Below, piece by piece: positions 16,601-20,627 of a stretch of DNA of 20,627 bases. A program made the position numbers and the translations under genes. The DNA comes from an uncultured Collinsella sp. GTDB lineage: Bacteria; Actinomycetota; Coriobacteriia; Coriobacteriales; Coriobacteriaceae. Positions within the stretch are counted from its first letter, which is position 1. The number at the start of each line of letters is the position of its first letter. Location: assembly GCA_902497065.1 (NCBI GenBank), contig CABVDH010000029.1, positions 1-20,627 on the forward strand, written 5' to 3'. Under the pieces are notes generated by a model. It was not told where the DNA came from. It made no database searches and was given only the letters and a program-made list of their open reading frames with translations.

Positions 16601-18778
16601 GGCGCGGAGCCGGGCATGGTCTATGACAGCCATCCCCTCACCTATACGGTGACGGTCACGGACGGCGGGAACGGAGCACTGAATGCGAAGGCGATCGTGA
16701 CGAGCGCATCCGGCTCGGATACCTTCACCAACACCTACCAGCCGGCCGCGACCGGCCTGGCCCTCGGTGCGCAGAAGAGCTATGTGAAGAAGGACGACAA
16801 CACGCCGATCGTCCCCAAGTGCGGCGAGTTCGCCTTCGATGTGTACGAGGGCAACCTGACGGCTGAGCAGCTTGCCGGGGCCAAGCCCGTCCGGACCGCG
16901 ACCAACGGCGCGGACGGAAGTGTTAACTTCGACGCCTTCTCCTACGCGAAGCCGGGCACGCACGAGTACACCATCGTGGAGCGGAAGGGTGATCTGGCCT
17001 ACGTGACCTACGACGCCGCGGTGCACCATGCCGTGGTGACGGTTGCGGACAATGCCGGCACGCTGCAGGCGAGCGTCGCCTACGACGGCACGAATGTCAC
17101 GAAGCCCAGCTTCACCAACACCTACGAGGCACAGGCGACGGACTCCGGCGCGATCGCCCTCACCAAGAGCGTTGACGTGCACGACGGCAGCTATCAGCTA
17201 AAGGCGGGAGACTTCGCCTTCGAGCTGGTGGGGTCTGACGGCTCGGTGATCCAGACCCAGAAGAACGATGCGCACGGCAAGGTTGCCTTCGACAAGCTGA
17301 CCTTCGACCATGCGGGCACCTTTACCTACACGGTCCGCGAGGTGCAGCCGACGGGGGACGCGCCGGGCGTGCCGGGCGTGACCTACACCGGCAAGACGTA
17401 CACCCTGACCTACGTGGTGAAGGACAACAACGACGGCAAGCTGGCGGTAGAGAGCTCCACGGCGAAGCCGAGCAAGGGCACCGAGAACGGCGTCACCCCC
17501 AACACCATGACGTTTGCGAACAGCTACCAGCCGGGCGCGACCTCCTACCAGATCTCCGGCATCAAGGTGCTTGAGAATACCGATTCGGCCACCATGCGGA
17601 CGCCCGCCGATGGCGAGTTCACGTTCGCGCTGATTGACGCGGCCACCGGGCAGGAGATTGACCGGACCACGAACGCGGGTATCGCGTTTACCTTCAAGGC
17701 CATCTCGTACACTGCGACTGGTTCGCATACGTACCAGGTGAAGGAGGTTGCGGGCCAAGATGGCACCATCACTTACAGCGATGCGGTGTTGGATGTGACG
17801 GTGAGCGTGACCGACGACGGCAGCGGCCAGCTGACCGCGACGGCGAACAAGACGGCCGCGGATCTGACCTTCACCAACACCTACACGCCGACGGCAACGA
17901 CGGCGACGATTACCGGAACGAAGGCCCTGACCGGCCGCGACCTGGCCGAGGGCGAGTTTTCCTTCGACCTGAAGGACGCCGCCGGCAACGTGGTCCAGAC
18001 GGTGCAGAACGGCGTCGACGGCACGTTCGGCTTCGCGCCGCTGCAGCTGGACAAGGTGGGGACGTACGTCTACACCGTGTCCGAGCGGGCAGGGGCGACG
18101 GCGAACGGCGTCACCTACGACACGACGGTCTTTACCGCGACGGTGACGGTGACGGAGAATGCGGAGACGCACGCGCTGGAGGCGCAGGTTGCCTACAGCA
18201 AGGGCGGCAAGGCTGCGGATGCGGTGGCGTTCAGCAACAGTTACGCGCCGGCCGCGACTGAGGTGAAGCTGGGGGCCTCCAAGGTGCTGAGCGGCGAGGA
18301 CCTGAAGGAAGGGCAGTTCTCCTTCCAGCTGAAGGATGCCGACGGCAAGGTGCTGCAGACCGCAAAGAACGCGGCGGACGGCACGGTGGGCTTCGAGGCG
18401 ATCTCGTACGACAAGCCCGGAACGTACGCCTACAGCATCTCCGAGGTGGACGACGGTCAGAAGAACGTGACGTACGACGCGGCCGAGCACCGGGTAACGG
18501 TGACGGTGACGGACGACGGTGCGGGCCATCTGGTGGCGACGGTAACCTATGACGGCGCCGTGGCGCCGGTGTTCAAGAACACGTACACGCCGCCGACCAC
18601 CCCGCCGACGGAGCCGCCCACCAATCCGCCGAGCAAGTCACCGGTGCCGAAGGAGGAGAAGCCGGGTCTGCCGTATACGGGCGATACCAGCTTGTCGCCG
18701 ATGGCCCTGGGTGGCATCGCGGGCGGCGCGGTAGTGCTGATCGCCGCAGGCGTTATCCTGCGGCGCCGGAACCGGTAG
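10604..18778 (+). CDS. Giant LPxTG-anchored adhesin/pilin-like protein with tandem isopeptide domains
   Basis: A 2,724-residue surface protein. In order: basic n-region and signal peptide (about 1-38, ending ARAEA); a head domain; a fibro-slime/PA14-like segment (about 193-306) with GDDDVWVFIDDVLVGDIGG from Gly264; SpaA/Cna-B-like domains near 363-463 and 660-774; one isopeptide-type domain (Lys917 to Asn1049); then thirteen Spy0128/FctA-like domains from Lys1067 to Asn2659; a Pro/Thr spacer; and the sorting signal LPYTGD (2689-2694), a hydrophobic helix and RRRNR. Each repeat keeps an early Lys, a central Glu and a terminal Asn in F-x-N, the residues expected for autocatalytic Lys-Asn bonds, giving a stiff, protease-resistant stalk. 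Sortase should anchor it to peptidoglycan; none is encoded nearby. ATG 10604 lacks a good ribosome binding site; see the leader frame at 10494. Host or matrix adhesion is inferred. Confidence 0.88.
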   Translation: MSYDRRRGLRPVSPYAIVLALAIALTASFFLPARAEAAISDHTVTTISPSGTTINLFDYWVNSEDHLSVSGSDGINKGHRFKFKDQGASEDLNRYTGGSSPRSGIVNNVLTGGYPKLTDSWGGESLGYLFDSSAQTGKISHMGVTGLLQAKGGYYEYDSSKNYAAYNVNKNAFDVYEVAGVGQAGAGSQNGGQFFPFDAADKVFKEENGRLVRNGITSSNNGDSNYNDGKPLNHYFGLSMSSRFVQPTDGKTNAGDPMTFEFAGDDDVWVFIDDVLVGDIGGIHTSAKLTIDFQTGQIKVNDSPNGTLLRKFQEAGRGTSGFTGNTFANDTSHTLKFFYLERGATDSNMKLKYNLVTVPESDIIKFDQDGGLVEGAQFELYKTDKSFADTTTNSEKLLGSGTTDANGQLTLTNKVDNGVINFDDLYSKDHNCRYYLLKETKVPEGHRSSLTATDGSMQFEYVPASDENGAGGVIINRGGMDADSSVWQSGAFAGSKETITAPSTVYQADDDSMKPGNTVDMKRGTLFAVVFKRDKSKNAWHAVSGDPTKGYTLAGAQGMAGAIEAAKKDLYAFTLNTSGQYQVEIPYLPGDISKYYYLLSGDARKNAEYAVAIYYTTASSIADANTDNTVHVFSDDLPGDQVNFKRQFATSLLVTNIQNRLFVQKTDTEGNPVDGAKFGLYTDGQVTTDANGKVVLNGDQIPYDTLTTGQVSNPIQLEGAGIFPCTSDGNKPLVKGAYFLKEVSAPKGFLLNDTLTKVIVDDYGVHADAGTDDDGVSTFVGPGALMKSLGQFGAEGDIDNTLTWIKGARQTSDGRLDGNGNLSWNNDAKGGEDEVRLKYGANGRVYQYGPTEEGKPYRLETETGWIRMGITQDEQPKGTTSKGARADLRGMNLNALFTGATCVRVANKREASFEVTKSVVVPKGLTGKPDAGFTFKFTVPDGKTYKAAVFEKAGAADEKQVGDMFDLTNGREQTITAGQTIRVYGLDEHDAYTVQELTGTDKMPAGYTLTKREQGGNALSGEGASISGTIAKQNANGTLAEANKLVFTNTYSVKPPVTLTNAFWAQKVLRGRDWKDGDSFKIYLRADKGTPMPAGAKDAPVSGMKQVVKTVKNGDTFDFGNIEYAKPGTYTYLIAEATPSQNDADWLPGFGYSSATYRVTVTVRDNGDGTLSQPAVKMEQTYTDDGMSQKDNPIEVADKIAKITNTYHPKETSVTLKATKRFTGGTLAGGDFTFQLLDKDGNVIQTVQNDKDGKVAFAAIDYATPGEHDYAIREVAGNDSTIVYDAKDVKVHVKVTDEKGELKATVTYDGEKAVPTFTNSKPTTDVTVEATKTLKGKDLTAGAFTFGLYQGDATTVDPIQTVQNDKGGKIKLILTGLTIGEYDYTLKEVAGSDSTITYDSTAVKVHVSVKADGDKAKATVTYDDKNDAPTFTNKYQPAETLATLTAKKSYVKPDNTPATLKGGEFTFDLYEGDLTAEQLKGKQPIRSAKNSEDGTVTFPAIDYTKAGEYKYTVAEQEGDLSHVTYDATVHHAVVKVMDNAGKLDAAVTYDGDKANAPTFTNTYTAKGSVELTATKIVAVAPGFTHDTKLKGGEYTFELKDADGKVLGTTTNKADGTVKFTRKFTLSNLGGAASKDFTYTIAEKPGTEPGMVYDTHALIYKVTVADDGTGSLTATPQVTSGDKTFTNTYHPKETSVTLKATKRFTGGELAGGDFTFQLLDKDGNVIQTVQNDKDGKVAFQAISYDTPGDHDYTIKEVAGNDPTVVYDTKDVKVHIKVSDEKGELKATATYDGEADAPTFTNSKPTTDVTVEATKILTGKDLTADAFTFGLYDQAGNEVAKGTNDRGGKVELAVKNLNLGEYDYTLKEEKAGQTVDGVAYDAKEVKVHVKVEQNQGDNNKTKVTVTYDGAATAPTFNNTYDAKGSVILTATKTIKVADGFDHTTKPADGEFTFDLKDAAGNVLDTAKNDANGKVSFTREFQLSDLDGAASKDFTYTIVEQPGAEPGMVYDSHPLTYTVTVTDGGNGALNAKAIVTSASGSDTFTNTYQPAATGLALGAQKSYVKKDDNTPIVPKCGEFAFDVYEGNLTAEQLAGAKPVRTATNGADGSVNFDAFSYAKPGTHEYTIVERKGDLAYVTYDAAVHHAVVTVADNAGTLQASVAYDGTNVTKPSFTNTYEAQATDSGAIALTKSVDVHDGSYQLKAGDFAFELVGSDGSVIQTQKNDAHGKVAFDKLTFDHAGTFTYTVREVQPTGDAPGVPGVTYTGKTYTLTYVVKDNNDGKLAVESSTAKPSKGTENGVTPNTMTFANSYQPGATSYQISGIKVLENTDSATMRTPADGEFTFALIDAATGQEIDRTTNAGIAFTFKAISYTATGSHTYQVKEVAGQDGTITYSDAVLDVTVSVTDDGSGQLTATANKTAADLTFTNTYTPTATTATITGTKALTGRDLAEGEFSFDLKDAAGNVVQTVQNGVDGTFGFAPLQLDKVGTYVYTVSERAGATANGVTYDTTVFTATVTVTENAETHALEAQVAYSKGGKAADAVAFSNSYAPAATEVKLGASKVLSGEDLKEGQFSFQLKDADGKVLQTAKNAADGTVGFEAISYDKPGTYAYSISEVDDGQKNVTYDAAEHRVTVTVTDDGAGHLVATVTYDGAVAPVFKNTYTPPTTPPTEPPTNPPSKSPVPKEEKPGLPYTGDTSLSPMALGGIAGGAVVLIAAGVILRRRNR
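14216..14600 (+). repeat. Intragenic direct repeat, copy 1 (pairs with 15659-16043)
   Basis: This block, covering the end of adhesin repeat 1, repeat 2 and the start of repeat 3, matches 15659-16043 at a constant offset of 1,443 bases. The longest nearly unbroken stretch is about 90 bases around GACAAGGATGGCAACGTGAT. No length difference separates the copies. The offset is exactly 481 codons, so recombination between copies would stay in frame. Confidence 0.75.
15659..16043 (+). repeat. Intragenic direct repeat, copy 2 (pairs with 14216-14600)
   Basis: The second copy of the adhesin repeat block (repeat 6 and the start of repeat 7), with scattered base changes, many at third positions. Domain types recur in the order A-B-C-D (repeats 2-5) then A-B-D-C (repeats 6-9), so the second block is a duplication whose last two units are exchanged. 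Confidence 0.7.
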
Positions 18779-18807
18779 CTACGGCGGCCGAGAAGGGCTT
18801 TGATTGA

Positions 18808-18845
18808 GGGCGGGTGGTCGCAGGGCGCGGCCGCTCGCCCTTTTT
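18808..18845 (+). terminator. Strong intrinsic terminator after the adhesin gene
   Basis: GGGCGGGTGGTCGC (18808-18821) pairs over 14 positions, three of them G-T, with GCGGCCGCTCGCCC (18827-18840) around a five-base loop, followed directly by five T. It lies 30 bases after the adhesin stop and indicates the adhesin is the last gene of its transcript, with no sortase downstream. Confidence 0.85.
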
Positions 18846-18859
18846 GGTGAAAGGCTATG

Positions 18860-19188
18860 TTAACCCGCCGTTTGCACGTCCGGCTCCAGATGGAACTCGT
18901 ACTTCGGCTCCATCATCTTCTTCCGGATCTTTTCGTAGCGCCCGTCGTCGAGCTGCTCGCGCATGAGCGACGTCCTGTCCCCGACGCGTGCGGCCTCGCG
19001 CAGCCATCTGAACCACATCAGGCAGCTGTGGAGCCTGCGGGTCGATACGCCCTTGAACCTCTCGAGGAAGTGGCCGAGCGAACCCTGCGCTTCAGCATCC
19101 TCTGGACCGTGTCCCGCTCGTACCCGGTGAGCCTGCCGTGGGTCCTCGGGACCGCCCTCGCGGCGCCCTTCCCGCCCTTTCCGGACAT
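18860..19188 (-). pseudogene. Internally deleted transposase remnant
   Basis: On the minus strand an ATG at 19188, with GGAGG just upstream, opens about 33-40 residues (MSGKGGKGAARAV, then HGRLTGYERDTVQRMLKR) that look like the N-terminal helix-turn-helix lead of a transposase. Near 19090-19100 recognisable coding continues in another frame as FLERFKGVSTRRLHSCLMWF and about 60 further residues to a stop at 18860. That C-terminal segment resembles the end of ISXO2/IS1595-type transposases. The catalytic core is missing, so this is an inactive, internally deleted insertion sequence or a fusion of two remnants. Family naming is from memory of motifs and is tentative; that it is broken is clear. 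Confidence 0.55.
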
Positions 19189-19316
19189 GGCGTCCTCCGA
19201 TCTCCCGGGGCCGGCCGATCCGGCCCTCAGGGTATCGGATTCCCAAATTTATCCGTATATGTGCGGATGAATGCGGGAGGCGTTCGGATGAAGTTGTATT
19301 CAAGGAAAGAGACTGA

Positions 19317-19331
19317 CCCTTTGTCGCATTC
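19317..19331 (+). repeat. Right half of the 15-bp inverted repeat bracketing the adhesin region
   Basis: CCCTTTGTCGCATTC is the exact reverse complement of 10292-10306. It lies just beyond the transposase remnant, so both adhesin gene and remnant are enclosed. The preceding bases AAAGAGACTGA resemble the loop of the intact element at 3530-3562, so a decayed full element is an alternative. Confidence 0.6.
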
Positions 19332-19526
19332 CGTGCGGGTTATATGCAGGTATGCCTGCGCACGCTATCATGTATGGGTTAGACCGCAACTATGTACCTC
19401 ATACGCGAAGGGATGCGCATGTATCTGAAGATCGACATGTTCTAGCTGGGCTTACCCCCGCAGTGGCGCCGCGCGCCCCATCAACTCTGCCGATTTTCGC
19501 CTTCACGCACATAAAGGAGTCCCGCC
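19332..19526 (+). other. Spacer upstream of prfA
   Basis: No convincing gene is visible. The segment probably holds the prfA promoter and 5' leader, but I cannot define boxes. A ten-codon frame (19413-19445, beginning MRMYLKIDMF) with GAAGG before it is the only start-stop pair of note and may be chance. Confidence 0.3.
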
Positions 19527-20594
19527 ATGCGCGACAAGCTCGAAAAGATCATTAAGGCCTACGAGGAGCTCGAGAAGAAGCTTTCCGACCCGGCCGTCGC
19601 CTCCGATATCAAGGAGTTCACGCGTCTCAACAAGGAGTACGCGCACCAGTCCGACCTCATTGCCGCCTCGCGCGAGTACATCGGCGCGCTCGATGACATC
19701 GAGGCTGCCAAGGAAATGCTGCACGATACCACCGATGCCGATGAGAAGGAGATGCTCCAGATGGACATCTCCGAAAACGAGGCCAAGCTTCCCCAGCTCG
19801 AGGAAGACATCAAGTACATGCTCATCCCGAGCGACCCCAACGACGACAAGAACACCATCGTCGAGATCCGCTCCGCCGCCGGTGGCGACGAGGCGGCCAT
19901 CTTCGCCGGCGATCTGTACAAGATGTACCAGCGCTTTTGCGAGTCGCGCGGCTGGAAGACTACCGTGCTCGATTCCAGCCCCAGCGAGGCCGGTGGCTTT
20001 AAGTCCATCGAGTTCAAGGTCGAGGGCGACCGCGTCTACTCCGTCATGAAGTTCGAGTCCGGCGTGCACCGCGTCCAGCGCGTTCCCAAGACTGAGTCCC
20101 AGGGCCGCATTCAGACCTCCACGGCTACCGTCGCCGTACTTCCCGAGGCCGAGGAGATCGACGTCCAGATCAACCAGTCCGACCTGCGCATCGACACCTA
20201 CTGCGCCTCCGGCCCTGGCGGTCAGTGCGTTAACACCACTTATTCTGCCGTGCGCATCACCCACCTGCCCACCAACACCGTGGTGCAGTCGCAGGAGCAG
20301 CGTTCCCAGATCCAGAACCGCGAGGTCTGCATGCAGATGCTGCGCGCCCGTCTGTACGAGATGGAACTCGAGAAGCAGCAGGCCGAGCTCGGTGCCGAGC
20401 GCCAGAGCCAGATCGGCCACGGCAACCGTTCCGAGAAGATCCGTACCTACAACCAGCCCCAGGACCGCGTGACCGATCACCGCATCGGTTTCAACTCCAC
20501 CTACAACGGCGTCCTTCTGGGTGACCAGCTCGGCACCGTGATCGAGGCGCTCGCTGCCGCCGAGCGAGCCGAGAAGCTGGCACAGGCTGTGTAG
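19527..20594 (+). CDS. prfA: Peptide chain release factor 1
   Basis: A 355-residue class I release factor that recognises UAA and UAG in the ribosomal A site and triggers peptide release. The N-terminal helical domain is followed by the RF1 domain beginning EIRSAAGGDEAAIFAGDLY. The codon-recognition tripeptide appears as Pro-Lys-Thr in RVPKTESQGRIQTS, fitting the P-x-T of RF1 and not the SPF of RF2. The catalytic Gly-Gly-Gln is in SGPGGQCVNTTYSAVRITH; a cysteine follows GGQ where many bacteria have histidine or serine. The C-terminal NRSEKIRTYNQPQDRVTDHR is conserved. AAAGGAG lies eight bases before ATG 19527. The hairpin cassette just after the stop suggests a transcript end, although prmC often follows prfA and may lie beyond the window. 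Confidence 0.97.
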   Translation: MRDKLEKIIKAYEELEKKLSDPAVASDIKEFTRLNKEYAHQSDLIAASREYIGALDDIEAAKEMLHDTTDADEKEMLQMDISENEAKLPQLEEDIKYMLIPSDPNDDKNTIVEIRSAAGGDEAAIFAGDLYKMYQRFCESRGWKTTVLDSSPSEAGGFKSIEFKVEGDRVYSVMKFESGVHRVQRVPKTESQGRIQTSTATVAVLPEAEEIDVQINQSDLRIDTYCASGPGGQCVNTTYSAVRITHLPTNTVVQSQEQRSQIQNREVCMQMLRARLYEMELEKQQAELGAERQSQIGHGNRSEKIRTYNQPQDRVTDHRIGFNSTYNGVLLGDQLGTVIEALAAAERAEKLAQAV

Positions 20595-20596
20595 GT

Positions 20597-20620
20597 TCCG
20601 CCGTTCTACCGAACGGCGGA
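20597..20620 (+). terminator. Hairpin cassette after prfA, second copy
   Basis: TCCGCCGTTC pairs perfectly with GAACGGCGGA around TACC, three bases after the prfA stop. It matches the cassette at 5580-5603 in stem and in the flanking AGGT and CCAG. The window ends seven bases later, so any following T-run cannot be judged. Confidence 0.6.
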
Positions 20621-20627
20621 CCAGCCG

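Noticed and set aside
12821..18529. Several minus-strand open frames of 400-550 codons across the adhesin gene
   Set aside because: They mirror the repetitive, high-GC adhesin codons (runs rich in Val, Leu, Arg, His) and have no start signals or family features.
13300..18600. Regularly repeated DNA resembling a CRISPR array
   Set aside because: The periodicity is about 330-390 bases, is fully coding and diverges as protein domains do; there are no short identical repeats with unique spacers.
10604..18778. Full pilus operon with class C sortase
   Set aside because: No sortase or second pilin gene lies on either side; a strong terminator follows the adhesin, so it appears to be a stand-alone anchored protein.
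19413..19445. Ten-codon frame MRMYLKIDMF as a leader peptide for prfA
   Set aside because: A GAAGG precedes it, but there is no regulatory codon run and no clear terminator/antiterminator pair, so chance is likely.

Overview
The window looks like a chromosomal segment of a high-GC Gram-positive gut bacterium of the Coriobacteriia, most like Collinsella. This assignment rests on general impression: codon use, Gram-positive surface-protein architecture (LPxTG anchor, pilin-type repeats), lipoprotein transport, and compact genes separated by palindromic intergenic repeats. It is an inference, since no rRNA or other decisive marker is present.

Layout. Bases 1-459 carry no convincing gene but hold a 36-bp quasi-palindrome and a 158-bp element bounded by 31-bp perfect inverted repeats. 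A two-gene unit follows: a pyridoxal/pyridoxine kinase (460-1284) overlapping a small cysteine-rich TIGR04076-type protein (1277-1606). Convergent to it, on the minus strand, are an MFS efflux-type transporter (3472-2237) and a low-molecular-weight protein tyrosine phosphatase (2185-1739). The interval 3473-3732 holds two strong palindromes. A single-pass membrane protein of unknown function (3733-4602) and a LacX/GalM-like aldose-1-epimerase (4682-5575) follow, then a 324-base spacer rich in hairpins.

Bases 5900-8792 encode a complete polar amino-acid ABC importer: a Tat-type lipoprotein binding protein, a permease with an N-terminal extension, and an ATPase. An M20 metallopeptidase (8865-10292) lies just downstream on the same strand. 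This suggests uptake of an amino acid or derivative coupled to intracellular hydrolysis of an acyl or peptide conjugate.

The most striking region is 10293-19331. A 2,724-residue cell-wall-anchored adhesin/pilin-like protein (10604-18778) has a signal peptide, a fibro-slime/PA14-like head, two SpaA/Cna-B-like domains, one isopeptide-type domain plus thirteen tandem Spy0128/FctA-like domains, and an LPYTG sorting signal. Its apparent start codon has a poor ribosome binding site. A much better start lies 110 bases upstream, in a different frame, and is separated from the adhesin start by a run of eight G. One added G (or loss of two) would fuse the strong start to the adhesin in frame with no intervening stop, so this looks like a slipped-strand ON/OFF switch, present here in the OFF or low state. 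A direct repeat inside the gene (offset 1,443 nt, exactly 481 codons) offers a second, length-changing route of variation. The adhesin is followed by a strong terminator and an internally deleted transposase remnant. The whole 9-kb block is bracketed by two halves of one 15-bp inverted repeat, suggesting an acquired or rearranged adhesin island.

The window closes with prfA (release factor 1, 19527-20594), followed by the same hairpin cassette that follows the epimerase gene.
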